Below are positions 49,541 to 62,250 of a stretch of DNA of 64,000 nucleotides, piece after piece. The DNA comes from Bacillota bacterium (GTDB lineage: Bacteria > Bacillota > UBA5301). Location of the stretch: assembly GCA_017656135.1 (NCBI GenBank), contig JACDOJ010000001.1, positions 1 through 64,000 on the forward strand, read 5' to 3'. How positions within the stretch are numbered: position 1 is the stretch's first letter; every line of letters begins with the position of its first letter. The notes below the pieces were generated by a model. That model had not been told where the DNA came from, did no database searches, and was given only the letters and a program-made list of their open reading frames with translations. The translations under genes were made by a program, and so were the position numbers.

Positions 49541-50383
49541 CTACTGTTTGGTCTTTGCCGGGTCCTTGCTAAATCCTTCCTTTTGAGCCAAGAGGTCCAA
49601 ATGTATTGTTAACAGGTCTTCCAAGAACATGTAAGGCTGGCTGGAGAGCTCCCGGGCGTCCAAGGTTTTGATGTAGCCCTTGCAGTTATCACAGACATCA
49701 ATTTGGTAGTTGCTATCCTCCACATCCAAGTACCTGAGTTGTTCATGTCCCGCTCCACAGTAAGGGCACTCCAGGCGTTTGTACAGCCAAGTCGTGTCAC
49801 AAAGGGAACAGTAGAGATACCTCTTACCGCCCTCCCCTTCTAACTTGGCGATCTGACCCAACTGGCCACAGACTGGACAGTGGGGCCGGGTCCAATCAGA
49901 ATCATTGATCAAGTGCCGGGTGGCTTCAGCATATGAAATATAAAAGGGACGCAGGGAGTTAATAAACAGGAAGGAGAATAGGGATTGGTCCACACCTTCC
50001 TTCTCCGCCTGCTCCAAGATCGGAGCCAAATCCTCGTTAGCAAAGGTTTCACCCAGTTTAGAGAAATCCCAGGGAATCTCCTTGATCTTAGCCAGCTCTG
50101 CGCTTTTCTCTGAGCGGTGTTTCAAGAGGATTTCGATAAGTTTGTAAAACAGTTTTTCCACCTGGTTCGGGTTTAGGGGAGCAGACCAGTTCTTAATCAA
50201 CGGTTCTCCTTTGAGGAGGCTGTCTTTAACCTCCTTGGCGGAAGGAATTTCTTTAGGTTCTTCCACCTTATTGGCCACTTTGATCTGTTCTTTCAGAACA
50301 TCCCGGTAAAAACTGAGAACTGGTTCCAGTCCTTCGTTGGCCTCGATGGCCTTATCGAACTTCTTGATAATACCTTTGTCCAC
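49541..50383 (-). CDS. fdhE: formate dehydrogenase accessory protein
   Basis: 280 residues. The C-terminal half holds four CxxC pairs (CPVC, CSLC, CPYC, CDNC), the rubredoxin-like set of FdhE, which is needed for assembly of active respiratory formate dehydrogenase. N-terminal helices are variable. Encoded just before fdnG on the same strand with a terminator between. Confidence 0.93.
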   Translation of the reverse strand: MDKGIIKKFDKAIEANEGLEPVLSFYRDVLKEQIKVANKVEEPKEIPSAKEVKDSLLKGEPLIKNWSAPLNPNQVEKLFYKLIEILLKHRSEKSAELAKIKEIPWDFSKLGETFANEDLAPILEQAEKEGVDQSLFSFLFINSLRPFYISYAEATRHLINDSDWTRPHCPVCGQLGQIAKLEGEGGKRYLYCSLCDTTWLYKRLECPYCGAGHEQLRYLDVEDSNYQIDVCDNCKGYIKTLDARELSSQPYMFLEDLLTIHLDLLAQKEGFSKDPAKTKQ

Positions 50384-50412
50384 GTGATCCCCTCCAGTTG
50401 ATTTTCCCGAGA

Positions 50413-51771
50413 CTAGTTGCGCAGTCCTTGCAGTGGTGCGGGAATGCGCCCGCCGCGGTTGATAAAAGCTTGTGGGTTTCGGGTGTTAATTTCTAATACC
50501 GGAGCCCGTCCTAACAGTCCTCCGAATTCCACCCAATCTCCTGGTTTTTTCCCAGGGGCGGGAATGATACGGACTGCTGTAGTTTTGTTGTTGATCACTC
50601 CGATGGCAATCTCATCGGCAATGATACCGGCAATAACCGGGGGAGGCGTATCCCCTGGTATAGCGATCATATCCAAACCTACCGAGCAGACTGCCGTCAT
50701 CGCCTCCAGTTTGCTTAAGGATAAGCTGCCTCGGTAAACCGCCTCGATCATCCCGGCGTCCTCGCTCACCGGAATAAAAGCCCCACTGAGACCTCCAACG
50801 TAGGAGGAAGCCATGGCGCCGCCTTTTTTGACTGCATCATTGAGCATGGCCAGAGCGGCTGTGGTTCCGGCCCCTCCGGTCATCTCCACTCCCATGGCCT
50901 CTAAGATACCTGCTACACTGTCTCCGACCAGAGGTGTCGGAGCCAGAGAGAGATCCAGTATGCCAAACTCCACCCCTAGTTTTTCCGCGGCTCGGCGGCC
51001 GATAAATTCCCCGGCCCGGGTGATTTTATAAGCAGCCCGCTTGATGACCTCGCTAAGAGTGCCGAAGTCACCTGAACCGGCGCTCTTCACCGCCTCCAAA
51101 ACCACCCCGGGGCCGCTGACTCCCACATTGATGACACTCTCGGTCTCCTCCACACCGTGGACGGCACCGGCCATAAACGGATTGTCACTGGGCATGTTAG
51201 CAAAGACCACCAGTTTAGCGCAGCCGATACCATCAGAGTCGGCGGTGTTTTGGGCCGTTTCCACCACCACCTCCCCCATCCGGGCCACGATATCCATGTT
51301 GATTCCCGCCCTGGTGGAGGCGAGGTCCACTGAGGAACAGACCCTCCGAGTGCTGGCCAGTACCTCCGGGATGGACTCGATCAGCCTGAGGTCGCCATCG
51401 GTAGTTCCTTTGGCAACCAAGGCGGAGTAACCTCCGATGAAGTCGATGCCGATCTCCTCGGCCGCTTTATCCATAGCTTCAGCCACCGGCTGGGGGCTCT
51501 CTTCAAAGGAATCAGCCAGCAAGGCCACGGGGGTCACAGAAACCCGCTTGTTGATAATAGGGATCCCGTATTCCTTTTGAATTTCCGCAGCCACCGAAAC
51601 CAGATTCTGAGCCACTTTGGTGATTTTGGTGTAGACCTTCTCGGCACAGCCACGAACTGTAGGAGCAGTACAATCCCGCAGGCTGATACCTAAGGTGATG
51701 GTGCGAATATCCAAGTTTTCGAACTCCACCATGCGGATGGTCTCTGCAATTTCCTTAGCTGATAAAGACAC
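50413..51771 (-). CDS. PFL-like family protein (DUF711/UPF0210)
   Basis: 452 residues of the UPF0210 family: [58 protein letters not shown]. Reported to resemble the pyruvate formate-lyase fold, but without the glycyl-radical segment. Function is not known. The ACT-domain partner lies 12 bp upstream, a conserved pair in Bacillota. Confidence 0.92.
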   Translation of the reverse strand: MSLSAKEIAETIRMVEFENLDIRTITLGISLRDCTAPTVRGCAEKVYTKITKVAQNLVSVAAEIQKEYGIPIINKRVSVTPVALLADSFEESPQPVAEAMDKAAEEIGIDFIGGYSALVAKGTTDGDLRLIESIPEVLASTRRVCSSVDLASTRAGINMDIVARMGEVVVETAQNTADSDGIGCAKLVVFANMPSDNPFMAGAVHGVEETESVINVGVSGPGVVLEAVKSAGSGDFGTLSEVIKRAAYKITRAGEFIGRRAAEKLGVEFGILDLSLAPTPLVGDSVAGILEAMGVEMTGGAGTTAALAMLNDAVKKGGAMASSYVGGLSGAFIPVSEDAGMIEAVYRGSLSLSKLEAMTAVCSVGLDMIAIPGDTPPPVIAGIIADEIAIGVINNKTTAVRIIPAPGKKPGDWVEFGGLLGRAPVLEINTRNPQAFINRGGRIPAPLQGLRN

Positions 51772-51783
51772 TGGTTTGACCTC

Positions 51784-52113
51784 CTAGATAGTGTGCATAA
51801 ACCGGAAGACTTCTTCCTTGTGGATGTAGATCTTGACCCCAAGCTTTTTAGCCTCTTCCTCAAGCAACTTGCTCAGCTCATGGAAGCTGCAGCGCATCTT
51901 GGAGAAATCCACAATCATATTCATGGTGAAGAGATCCCGCATAACCGTCTGGGTGATATCGGCAATGTTCACATTCTGGTCGGCTAAGACTTTTGCCACA
52001 CCGGCGATGATGCCTACCCTGTCCTTGCCGATGACGGTCACCACCCCGCGGTCCTGTACATCATTGGGCCTTGCCATGGCTTTTAATAACTCAAGAGACC
52101 CTTTCTTCTCCAT
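51784..52113 (-). CDS. ACT domain-containing protein (UPF0237)
   Basis: About 109 residues; ACT-domain core VVTVIGKDRVGIIAGVAKVLAD and NIADITQTVM. It probably binds an amino acid or similar ligand and acts with the UPF0210 protein encoded directly downstream. The ORF track starts with a GTG at 52122; the ATG at 52113 lies 8 nt after AGGAG and is preferred. It overlaps nothing essential of gyrA: the gyrA stop is 6 bp upstream. Confidence 0.88.
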   Translation of the reverse strand: MEKKGSLELLKAMARPNDVQDRGVVTVIGKDRVGIIAGVAKVLADQNVNIADITQTVMRDLFTMNMIVDFSKMRCSFHELSKLLEEEAKKLGVKIYIHKEEVFRFMHTI

Positions 52114-52118
52114 AGCTC

Positions 52119-54575
52119 TCACTCCTGTTCCATATCCTCACTACCACCGCTCTCCGTGCCGGCAATCTGGGCCACTGCCACCACGTGATCGCCTTCAGCC
52201 AGGCGCATAATCCGCACCCCTTGGGTTGCTCGTCCAATAGAGGGGATGTTATTCACCGGAACCCGGATGATGACGCCTTCAGCAGTGGTCAACATGATGT
52301 CATTATCCTCCCTGACCACTTTCACCCCAACAATCGAACCGTTCTTGTCCGTTTTATTGAGTGTCTTGATGCCACGGCCGCCCCGACCCTGAAGCCGGTA
52401 CTCGTCGATGTCAGTCCGTTTGCCGTATCCGTACTTGGTGACGACCAGTACTTCAGAGTTGGGTTTGACCACATCCATGCCCACTACTTCGTCGTTCTCG
52501 GCCAATTTGATGCCGCTGACCCCGTGGGCTGTGCGGCCCATGGGCCGGACGTCTTTCTCAGAGAAACGGATGGACATGCCTTCTTTAGTCACCATGATGA
52601 TTTCCTGGTTTCCGTTGGTCATCCGAACGCCGATCAGTTCGTCCCCATCCACCAGGCCTATGGCATTAATACCGTTGGAGCGGATATTTTCAAACTCACT
52701 GAGAGAGGTCTTCTTAACCCGACCTTTCTTAGTCCCCATCACCAAATACCAGCTAGGGTCGAAATCTTTGATGGGTATAACCGCATTGATGACTTCCCCC
52801 GGCATAATCTGAATCAAGTTGATGATGGGGGTGCCCCTTGCCTTCCGGCCGGCTTGAGGTATCTGATAGCCTTTCAGCTTATGGACCCGTCCCCGGTTGG
52901 TAAAGAAGAGGATATCGGCGTGGGTTGAGGTGATGAAAAGGTGCTCCACGAAGTCTTCATCTTTGGTTGTGGCACCGGAAACCCCCCTGCCTCCCCTTCT
53001 TTGGGGCTTATAGGTATCTGCCGGCAAGCGTTTGATATACCCTTGGTGGGTGATGTTGACTACTATAGACTCATCAGCAATAAGATCCTCAATCTCAAAG
53101 TCTCCCACCGCGCTGCCGATGGTGGTGCGGCGGGGATCGGCAAACTCTTCTTTGATCTCCAAGAGTTCAGCCTTGACAATGCCGTATACCTTGCGGACAT
53201 CTCCGAGAATCTCTTTATAATAGGCGATCTTCTCCAGGAGGTCTTTGTACTCCGCCTCCAGTTTTTCAATCTCCAAAGCGGTAAGGCGCCGCAGCCGCAT
53301 ATCCAAGATGGCCACCGCCTGTTTTTCACTGAGTGCAAACTCTCTCATCAGGGTTTCTTTGGCAACCTGGTCGTCCTCGGAACCGCGGATGATCTTGATC
53401 ACCCGGTCCAAGTTGGCCACGGCGATCTTCAACCCTTCTAAGATGTGGGCCCTTTCCTCCGCCTTGTTCAGGAGGAACCTGGTGCGCCTAGTCACAACAT
53501 CCCGCTGATGCTCCAGATAGTACTGTAGGGCCTGGCGCAAGGTCATGATCTTAGGTTCGTTGTCGACCAAGGCCAGCATAATCACTCCGAAGGTATCCTG
53601 GAGCTGAGTGTGCTTATACAGCTGGTTTAAGATGACATGAGGATTGATGTCCCGTTTGACCTCGATAACCACCCGCATACCCTTGCGGTCGGATTCATCT
53701 CTGAGATCAGTGATGCCCTCGACCTTCTTGTCCCGCACCAGCTGAGCGATTTTTTCAATTAAGGCCGCTTTATTGACCATGTATGGGAGTTCGGTGACGA
53801 CAATCCTGCTCTTGCCGTTGGACAGCTGTTCGATGCTGGTCTTGGCCCTGACCTTGATGGAACCCCGTCCGGTGCGGTAGGCCTTTTTGATGCCGTCCCG
53901 GCCTAGAATGATACCGCCTGTTGGAAAATCCGGGCCTTTGATGTACCGCATCAAGCGGTCATCTGATATTTCAGGGTCATCTATGAGGGCCACCAGACCG
54001 TCGATCACTTCCCCAAGATTGTGCGGAGGAATATTGGTAGCCATACCGACAGCGATACCGCTGGCCCCATTGACCAGAAGGTTCGGAAAGCGGCTGGGCA
54101 AAACCATAGGCTGCTCCAAGCTCTCATCGAAGTTGGGGCCGAAATCGACTGTATCTTTGTCGATGTCGGCGAGCATCTTCATAGCGATCTTGGAGAGACG
54201 AGCCTCAGTGTATCTCATCGCCGCCGGTGGATCTCCATCGACGCTACCAAAGTTGCCATGCCCATCTACCAGCATGTACCGGTAAGAGAAATCTTGGGCC
54301 ATGCGGACCATGGCGTCGTAAATGGCAGCATCACCGTGAGGGTGATACTTACCCATGACCTCGCCGACGATACGGGCCGACTTTTTGTGGGGTTTATCGG
54401 GCCATAAAGCCAGTTCACTCATGCCGTACAGAATCCGGCGCTGAACCGGTTTAAGTCCGTCCCTGACATCAGGCAGAGCGCGCTCCACAATTACACTCAT
54501 GGCGTAATCCAGGTAGGAGCGTTTCATTTCTTCTACGATCTTTACTGGTACAACTTTTCCGTCTTTGTATTCCAT
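52119..54575 (-). CDS. gyrA: DNA gyrase subunit A
   Basis: 818 residues. [25 protein letters not shown], quinolone-region [19 protein letters not shown], active-site tyrosine in [10 protein letters not shown], and six C-terminal beta-pinwheel repeats including the GyrA-box [10 protein letters not shown]. Introduces negative supercoils with GyrB. It follows gyrB by 15 bp. Confidence 0.98.
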   Translation of the reverse strand: MEYKDGKVVPVKIVEEMKRSYLDYAMSVIVERALPDVRDGLKPVQRRILYGMSELALWPDKPHKKSARIVGEVMGKYHPHGDAAIYDAMVRMAQDFSYRYMLVDGHGNFGSVDGDPPAAMRYTEARLSKIAMKMLADIDKDTVDFGPNFDESLEQPMVLPSRFPNLLVNGASGIAVGMATNIPPHNLGEVIDGLVALIDDPEISDDRLMRYIKGPDFPTGGIILGRDGIKKAYRTGRGSIKVRAKTSIEQLSNGKSRIVVTELPYMVNKAALIEKIAQLVRDKKVEGITDLRDESDRKGMRVVIEVKRDINPHVILNQLYKHTQLQDTFGVIMLALVDNEPKIMTLRQALQYYLEHQRDVVTRRTRFLLNKAEERAHILEGLKIAVANLDRVIKIIRGSEDDQVAKETLMREFALSEKQAVAILDMRLRRLTALEIEKLEAEYKDLLEKIAYYKEILGDVRKVYGIVKAELLEIKEEFADPRRTTIGSAVGDFEIEDLIADESIVVNITHQGYIKRLPADTYKPQRRGGRGVSGATTKDEDFVEHLFITSTHADILFFTNRGRVHKLKGYQIPQAGRKARGTPIINLIQIMPGEVINAVIPIKDFDPSWYLVMGTKKGRVKKTSLSEFENIRSNGINAIGLVDGDELIGVRMTNGNQEIIMVTKEGMSIRFSEKDVRPMGRTAHGVSGIKLAENDEVVGMDVVKPNSEVLVVTKYGYGKRTDIDEYRLQGRGGRGIKTLNKTDKNGSIVGVKVVREDNDIMLTTAEGVIIRVPVNNIPSIGRATQGVRIMRLAEGDHVVAVAQIAGTESGGSEDMEQE

Positions 54576-54590
54576 CTCAGACCTTTCCTC

Positions 54591-56522
<1,932 letters not shown>

Positions 56523-56789
56523 CTACTTCAGATAATTATCTAAATGAGCTATATCGTTGGCACCCCGTTTTTTGAGTGTGCTTGCTGAAATCTGGGACAG
56601 ATAGGTGCCTTTGGTGGTAACCACAAAAGATTTAGGATTGCCTTCGGAAACGTCGATGAGCTCCCCTTTATCCTCCGTTTCCTCCAGGAACCTTCGGGTC
56701 AGTTTGGAGTGAAACCGCAAATTATAATCAAAGATGGCTACTACCTGGGAAAAAGTGATGACGTGGTCCCCTCCTAAATGCAGAAACAT
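56523..56789 (-). CDS. remB: extracellular matrix regulator RemB (DUF370 family)
   Basis: 88 residues: MFLHLGGDHVITFSQVVAIF and FVVTTKGTYLSQISASTLKKR match RemB/YaaB, a small DNA-binding regulator of matrix genes in Bacillus. Position between recF and gyrB is conserved. Confidence 0.93.
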   Translation of the reverse strand: MFLHLGGDHVITFSQVVAIFDYNLRFHSKLTRRFLEETEDKGELIDVSEGNPKSFVVTTKGTYLSQISASTLKKRGANDIAHLDNYLK

Positions 56790-56814
56790 AACTCCTCTCC
56801 CTCCTAAATCTTTC

Positions 56815-57966
56815 TCAAAGCTGATTTACCTTGCCGTTGGCCACTTTGAACACCTTAGCCGCTTTCAGCTGGTCAAGATCAAAAAAATCCAGTTCGGTAC
56901 TGGTAACAATGACCTGAACCTGATCTTTTACCACATCCATCAGATATTTTCGGCGAGTTTTGTCCAGCTCTGATAAAACATCATCCAGTAAAAGAACGGG
57001 GTATTCCCCGGTCTGTTCCTTCATAAACTCAAGTTCCGCCAGTTTCAAAGCCAAGGCAGCGGTGCGCTGTTGTCCTTGGGAACCGAAAGTCCGGACATCC
57101 CTTCCGTTGACTAGGAGATTAAGGTCATCTCGGTGGGGACCGTACCCAGTAGCCCCTCGTTGGATTTCCTCTTTCTCCTTGGCTTTAAAGTACTTCAGCA
57201 GGACTTCTCTCTGTTCGTTTTGGTCCACCTGCCAACTGCCATCCAGTATCCTGGTTCTTTGACCACCCCAAGCCGGATAACTGGAGACGTACTCCAGGGC
57301 CAGTTCTTCTCTGTCTTTAGTGATGGCTTGGTGAATTGCTCTGGCATAGGCAGTGATCCGGTGTAAAGCTTCGATACGCTTGGCAGTTAGCCGGATAGCT
57401 AATTCGGTTAATTGCACGTCAAAGACTTCTTTAAGAGTGGGATTGGCCCCGTTTTGCACCTGTTTCAAGAGGTTGTTTCTTTGCCCCAGAACCTTGGAAT
57501 AATCTATGAGGTTGCTACGGAAACCGGGGTTGATCTGGGCCAACTCCAAATCGATGAAACGCCGACGGTGGCTTGGTCCTCCCTTGACTATATTTAAGTC
57601 CTCCGGTGTGAAGATAACCACAGTCAAATAACCCAAGAGTTCACTGCGTTTTGCTAACAAGGTGTGGTTTAAGGTGATGGTTTTGCCACTTTTTTTGTCG
57701 TACTCGACCTTTAGTATCAGGTCTCCCCATTTGGATTCCACCTGGACCTGAACCTGGTAAGCTGAAGCACCACTACCGACATTGATCAAATCCCGGTCCT
57801 GTGGGGTTCGGAAAGACTTTCCGGTTCCTACCAAGTAGATGGCTTCCAGTAGGTTAGTCTTGCCCTGAGCGTTCTCACCACAGATGAGATTGAGTCCTGG
57901 TGCGAAAGAAAGCTTTTGGTGGTCATAATTACGAAAATTGTGTACTTCTAACCCCTTGATAATCAC
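56815..57966 (-). CDS. recF: DNA replication and repair protein RecF
   Basis: 383 residues, SMC-like ATPase: LICGENAQGKTNLLEAIYLV (Walker A), GPHRDDL, FGSQGQQRTAALALKLAE (signature) and VLLLDDVLSELD (Walker B). Helps load RecA at gaps. Overlaps the yaaA stop region by a 3-bp gap only. Confidence 0.97.
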   Translation of the reverse strand: MIIKGLEVHNFRNYDHQKLSFAPGLNLICGENAQGKTNLLEAIYLVGTGKSFRTPQDRDLINVGSGASAYQVQVQVESKWGDLILKVEYDKKSGKTITLNHTLLAKRSELLGYLTVVIFTPEDLNIVKGGPSHRRRFIDLELAQINPGFRSNLIDYSKVLGQRNNLLKQVQNGANPTLKEVFDVQLTELAIRLTAKRIEALHRITAYARAIHQAITKDREELALEYVSSYPAWGGQRTRILDGSWQVDQNEQREVLLKYFKAKEKEEIQRGATGYGPHRDDLNLLVNGRDVRTFGSQGQQRTAALALKLAELEFMKEQTGEYPVLLLDDVLSELDKTRRKYLMDVVKDQVQVIVTSTELDFFDLDQLKAAKVFKVANGKVNQL

Positions 57967-57969
57967 AAT

Positions 57970-58191
57970 CTATACTCCAGACTGAACAATCTTCCATTCA
58001 CCGATATTCTCAACTGCAATGATATCTCCTGGACGCAATTTTCGTCCCCTTCTCAGCTCCACTTCCCCGTTGACTCTGACCAGGCCACTTTTGATCAGCA
58101 TTTTCCCTTCGCCGCCGGAGCCAACAACATTGATGTATTTGAGAAACTGGTCCAGAGTTATATATTCAGTGTTGATAGTTACGCTTTCCAC
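57970..58191 (-). CDS. yaaA: S4 domain-containing protein YaaA
   Basis: 73 residues: an S4 RNA-binding fold (ITLDQFLKYINVVGSGGEGKMLI, VRVNGEVELRRGRKLRPGD). Conserved between dnaN and recF. Linked by homology to ribosome assembly or the RecF region; exact role not set. Confidence 0.93.
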   Translation of the reverse strand: MESVTINTEYITLDQFLKYINVVGSGGEGKMLIKSGLVRVNGEVELRRGRKLRPGDIIAVENIGEWKIVQSGV

Positions 58192-58195
58192 AATC

Positions 58196-59299
58196 TCACC
58201 TTAGCATAACCGGCATAACGACATAGGTGTAGTTTTCATCGTTCTCAGGGTGAATCACCGCCGGACTGTGCTTTCCGGTCAGTTTTAGTATTACCGAATC
58301 GGTGTCTAGAATCCTGAGAACTTCGATGATGTAGCGGGCGTTAAAAGCAATCTCCAAACGTTCTCCGCTAGCAGAGATGGAGACTTCATCGTAGGTTTCA
58401 CCGACATCCGGGACATTTGCTGATAAGGAGAGTTTCTCCGGTTCAATGTTAAACTTGACTACACTGCTTCCCTCTTTGGCCAGAAGGGATGCCCTCTCTA
58501 CAGCGGAGAGGAAGCTACTTCGGTTCACCTGGGCCTCGGTGATGAAGCTGGTGGGGATGACCTGCCGGTAGTTGGGAAACTGCCCGTCAATTAAGCGGGA
58601 AATAAACCGGGTTTCCCCCACTTTGAACAAAATGTGATTTCCGCTGAGCAGGACCTGAATCTCATCATCGGTGCTCTCTAAGACCCTGCTGACCTCAGTA
58701 AGGCACTTGGTGGGGATGATGACCTTTTGCTCGCCCAAATCCTCCTCTAAGGTCCGAGACGAATAAGCCAAGCGAGAGGTGTCAGTTGCCACCAGGGATA
58801 AGGTCGTCTTCTGGGCATCCCAGAGAACACCTGTCAAAAAAGGTCTGGTTTCATCGAGGGAAACAGCAAAGGATGTTTCCTTGATCATTTTTCTAAGAAC
58901 ATTTTGCGGGATAGACCAGTACCCATCAGCCCTGGTTTCCGGCAGAGAAGGAAAATCCTCTGCTGACATGGGGTTAACTACAAACCGGGAGCGCCCGCTC
59001 TTGATTTCCACGCTGTTCTTACCAGAAACCTCTCCTACAGAGATACCTTGACTGGGGAGTTTGCGAACAATGTCAGTCAAGTACTTGGCTTCCAGGACAA
59101 CTGAGCCTTCTTCCTGAATATTGACTGGGAGGAAGCTTTCAATTCCCAACTCTAAGTCGGTGGCCACGAGCCTCAACCGGTCGTCTTTGGCCTCTAAAAG
59201 GATACCCGATAATATCGGTAGGGTTGATTTAGAGGGAACTGCCTTGCCTACAACTTGAAGGCCCTGATAAAAAAGATCTCTGGGACATTCAAACTTCAT
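58196..59299 (-). CDS. dnaN: DNA polymerase III beta subunit (sliding clamp)
   Basis: 367 residues from the ATG at 59299 (AAGGCGGA upstream); the ORF track adds ten residues. MKFECPRDLFYQGLQVVGKA, LPILSGILLEAKDDRLRLVATDLE, and the C-terminal VMPVMLR are typical. Encodes the clamp that tethers polymerase to DNA. Confidence 0.97.
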   Translation of the reverse strand: MKFECPRDLFYQGLQVVGKAVPSKSTLPILSGILLEAKDDRLRLVATDLELGIESFLPVNIQEEGSVVLEAKYLTDIVRKLPSQGISVGEVSGKNSVEIKSGRSRFVVNPMSAEDFPSLPETRADGYWSIPQNVLRKMIKETSFAVSLDETRPFLTGVLWDAQKTTLSLVATDTSRLAYSSRTLEEDLGEQKVIIPTKCLTEVSRVLESTDDEIQVLLSGNHILFKVGETRFISRLIDGQFPNYRQVIPTSFITEAQVNRSSFLSAVERASLLAKEGSSVVKFNIEPEKLSLSANVPDVGETYDEVSISASGERLEIAFNARYIIEVLRILDTDSVILKLTGKHSPAVIHPENDENYTYVVMPVMLR

Positions 59300-59437
59300 T
59301 GCAGATTCCGCCTTTCTCCATAAATTCACACTACTGTTTCTGTCATATAAATTATTTATCTAATCTAACAGCAGTAGTAATAAGGTCTGTGGTTTTGTTG
59401 ATAACTCGCGTCTTAGCCCATAAAAAACAGTTTTGGC

Positions 59438-59536
59438 TGTGGATACCATTGTGGGCGAGGCTTAATAGTTATCCACATCATTAACGATTTACGGCGTATT
59501 TTGTAAAAAACCGCCGGTTATCCACAATTATCCGCA
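59438..59536. other. DnaA-box cluster between dnaA and dnaN (second origin element)
   Basis: Perfect TTATCCACA boxes at 59469-59477 and 59518-59526, a one-mismatch box TTATCCGCA at 59528-59536, and a reverse one-mismatch box TGTGGATAC at 59438-59446. As in B. subtilis, a second box group lies behind dnaA and may take part in origin control or dnaA-dnaN autoregulation. Confidence 0.8.
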
Positions 59537-59562
59537 AACAATCCTCGGAACAGTCAACAGAA

Positions 59563-60906
59563 TCACTTGAGGTTGCGGATCAACTCTTTGATGGTCTTGG
59601 CGAACTCGGGATCCTGGTTTATTGTTTCTGAAATCTTTTCAAAAGCGTGTAAAACCGTAGTATGATCTCGGCCGCCGAAGGCTTCCCCGATCTTAGGCAA
59701 AGAGGCATCTGTGAGCTCTCGAGCAAGGTACATGGCTACTTGCCGGGGAAAAGCCACTGCTCGGCTTCTTTTCTTTGTTTTCATCTCTGAAACGTCAATA
59801 TTGAAATAATCTGCAACAGCCTGCTGAATGTCTTTGATCTCAATACGTTTGTTTTTCACTGCGGATAGAATGTCCTTAAGAACTTCAGTTGCCAGCTCAA
59901 GATCCACAGGCTTATTGGTCAAAGCAGAGTAGGCCACAACCCGAATTAAGGCCCCTTCCAGCTCTCTGATATTGGAATGAATATTTTCTGCGATGAAAGA
60001 AAGTACTTCCTGAGGCACCTGCATCTTTTCTAGGCGGGCCTTTTTATCCAAAATGGCTATCCTGGTTTCCAAATCAGGCGCCTGGATATCCGTGATCAGG
60101 CCCCATTCGAAACGAGAACGCAGCCTGTCTTCTAAGGTAGGAATATCCTTTGGCGGCCGGTCACTGGAGAGCACAATCTGTTTGTTGGCTTCGTGAAGTG
60201 CATTAAAGGTATGGAAAAATTCTTCCTGAGTCCTCTCCTTGCCGGCCAGAAACTGGATATCGTCTACCAGCAAAACATCGATATTGCGGTATTTATTACG
60301 GAACTCCGCAGTTTTATCATCTCTGATGGCATTGATCATGTCATTGGTGAACTGTTCTGAGGTCACGTAAACCACGTTCATTCCCGGTGAGTTCTCCAAG
60401 ACAAAGTGGCCGATGGCATGCATCAGATGGGTTTTCCCCAGTCCTACTCCACCATAGATAAAAAGGGGGTTGTAGGCCCTGGCTGGGGCCTCGGCCACCG
60501 CCAAAGAAGCAGCATGAGCAAACCTGTTGCTGTCTCCGACAACAAAGGTTTCAAAGGTGTACTTAGGGTTCAATTTGGCTTCTTCAACCTTGTTGCTCAC
60601 TTTGTCGTCTTTGGTTCCAGTTTCTTGTTTTTGTAAAGGGGGGCCCTTAGGTTTTTCCTCTGGGAGCAACACCTGCAAATTCCATTCCCTGCCGGTGACC
60701 GTATGTAAACTCTTTTCAATCAGGGGGATGTACCGGGAGACCACCCAATCCCGGGAAAACTCATTGGGTGCCTCCACCACAAAATTATTACCTGAGGTAT
60801 ACAAAGGGGTTAACCCTTTAACCCAGGTTTTGAAGCTGGTTTTGGGCATTTCAATGGCCACGATTTCCAAGGCTTTTTTCCATACTTCTTGAAGGTTGTT
60901 AGACAC
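59563..60906 (-). CDS. dnaA: chromosomal replication initiator DnaA
   Basis: 447 residues, normal. Domain I at the start ([21 protein letters not shown]), AAA+ domain ([35 protein letters not shown]), and the domain IV DNA-binding signature ([15 protein letters not shown]). Opens oriC. Its start shares one base with the preceding gene's stop, so the two are cotranscribed and translationally coupled. Confidence 0.98.
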   Translation of the reverse strand: MSNNLQEVWKKALEIVAIEMPKTSFKTWVKGLTPLYTSGNNFVVEAPNEFSRDWVVSRYIPLIEKSLHTVTGREWNLQVLLPEEKPKGPPLQKQETGTKDDKVSNKVEEAKLNPKYTFETFVVGDSNRFAHAASLAVAEAPARAYNPLFIYGGVGLGKTHLMHAIGHFVLENSPGMNVVYVTSEQFTNDMINAIRDDKTAEFRNKYRNIDVLLVDDIQFLAGKERTQEEFFHTFNALHEANKQIVLSSDRPPKDIPTLEDRLRSRFEWGLITDIQAPDLETRIAILDKKARLEKMQVPQEVLSFIAENIHSNIRELEGALIRVVAYSALTNKPVDLELATEVLKDILSAVKNKRIEIKDIQQAVADYFNIDVSEMKTKKRSRAVAFPRQVAMYLARELTDASLPKIGEAFGGRDHTTVLHAFEKISETINQDPEFAKTIKELIRNLK

Positions 60907-61760
60907 TAGTTCTCACCTAATAATTTTAATTTATCTCTGTTGATTAACGCGTCTAAAGCAGGATTGAGTTTGCGTTTTCCTGATTCGGCCATGACAACAA
61001 GTCCCTGGTCAGTGAGGGCCACTAAATCTCGATAGGCGGAGCTGGGGCTGGTCCCAACGTATTCTGCGATTTTCGAGGGGCCCAGGGCACCTTTCTCCAG
61101 CAAAACTGCGAGGATCGCTTTTTGGCGCTGGGAAAGGTCTTGAAGGACCTCTTTCAGCCTAATATTATCCTTGTAAGATTCACCACGGGAAAAGTCAGCT
61201 CCTCCCAGGTTTTTGGATGAAGAGGATAAATGGCTGGTGGCGGCTGCCTCAGGCAGAGAGAGCTGTACTATGGTACCACGGTCCAAGTTATCTTCAATGT
61301 GCAATCTGCCACCGATGGACTGCATCAATCTAGATACAGTGGTCAGACCGGATCCCACTCCTTTGATATACTGCCGCATCTGCGCTGTTGAGGTAGTGAA
61401 TCCAGGTTGCAGTGCTCGAATTTTGTCTGAGATTCCCGGGCCTTGATCACTTACCTGGATTCCCGTTCCGTTGGGAAAAATAGAGACGACTACCCCTTGG
61501 CAATTAGCATGGATGACATTTTCCGTTACCTCTTTTACCACGGCAAATGGGAGGTTGCCGCCGCTTTTTTGGTGGAGTGAGTAAGTGGTCTCTGCAAGAT
61601 CTTTTAAAAATTGCGCCAAGTCTGGTGATTCAAGATCCTGAATTTTGGGAGGTGTTGAAAGGTTGTCATAAATGGCGATCCGGGCTGAGTAGATAGGGCG
61701 CTTTTTACCTCTTTTTGAAATGAAATAGAACCACTTGAAATCATGTAACAATGATTTCAC
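60906..61760 (-). CDS. GHKL-ATPase/winged-helix protein upstream of dnaA
   Basis: 284 residues. I do not recognise a named family. Residues about 55-165 are a GHKL ATPase (N box [13 protein letters not shown]1 DQGPGIS, G2 [12 protein letters not shown], then [21 protein letters not shown]) with no phospho-acceptor histidine domain. Residues about 205-275 form a winged helix ([36 protein letters not shown]), MarR/IclR-like. It lies between oriC and dnaA, its stop overlapping the dnaA start, so it may tune replication initiation or act as an ATP-sensing regulator. GTG start; a TTG 9 bp in is an alternative. Confidence 0.75.
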   Translation of the reverse strand: MKSLLHDFKWFYFISKRGKKRPIYSARIAIYDNLSTPPKIQDLESPDLAQFLKDLAETTYSLHQKSGGNLPFAVVKEVTENVIHANCQGVVVSIFPNGTGIQVSDQGPGISDKIRALQPGFTTSTAQMRQYIKGVGSGLTTVSRLMQSIGGRLHIEDNLDRGTIVQLSLPEAAATSHLSSSSKNLGGADFSRGESYKDNIRLKEVLQDLSQRQKAILAVLLEKGALGPSKIAEYVGTSPSSAYRDLVALTDQGLVVMAESGKRKLNPALDALINRDKLKLLGEN

Positions 61761-62210
61761 ACCTCTTAAGACTGATTCTTATCCACAAACAAAACCACCA
61801 ATCTGGTAGGGATAGTTAGGATATTCGTTATCGAGATATCCACAACCTCTTTTTTCTGAATGTGGATAAACTTTTTGGCCAGTGAATGGAAGGCTAAAAC
61901 CCCAGTAACAAAAGGGGTTTTGGATTCTTTCAGCAGTTAATAATGATACCGGGTTTTTGGAGAAATGTCTAGGATTTAAGCACAATTTCCACAGGTTTTC
62001 CACAGGCTGAGGATTCACAGAAAACCCACAAGCAAAACCAGGTTATCCCCAGAGTTATCCACAATCTCCACTGAAATCATTTCACTTTCTGCTAAAACCA
62101 CTATACCAAAGGGATCCAAGAATAAAACACAGCTATCCAAAGAATTATCCCCAAGGTTATCCACAATGTGTGGATATCCACTTGTCCTTGACTTTGCCCT
62201 TTTGGTTGGC
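61761..62210. other. oriC (main DnaA-box region)
   Basis: Non-coding stretch between the GHKL gene and rpmH. Perfect TTATCCACA boxes: 61779-61787, 62055-62063 and 62157-62165; reverse copy TGTGGATAA at 61861-61869. Single-mismatch boxes include ATATCCACA (61836), TTTTCCACA (61996), TTATCCCCA (62043 and 62145) and TGTGGATAT (62169). The cluster just before rpmH is densest. ORF 61779-62018 on the minus strand is not a gene. Confidence 0.9.
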
Positions 62211-62216
62211 TATAAT
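62188..62216 (+). promoter_or_regulatory. sigma-A promoter of rpmH-rnpA
   Basis: TTGACT, 17-bp spacer, TATAAT, followed by the rpmH GTG 35 bp downstream. Very close to consensus; it lies next to the last DnaA boxes, so DnaA binding could influence it. Confidence 0.88.
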
Positions 62217-62250
62217 TTTAATGATTGTCTATATAGGGGGTGGGTGCAGC

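Noticed and set aside
52185-52928. Plus-strand ORF of 247 aa, and similar antisense ORFs in gyrA, metH and gcvPB
   Set aside because: All are shadows of strongly conserved minus-strand genes in G+C-rich third positions.
61779-62018. Minus-strand ORF of 79 aa in the origin
   Set aside because: It is composed of DnaA boxes and has no ribosome-binding site or motif.
62170-62250. N-terminal extension of L34 in the ORF track
   Set aside because: It covers the rpmH promoter (TTGACT-17-TATAAT region) and the family starts at the GTG at 62251.
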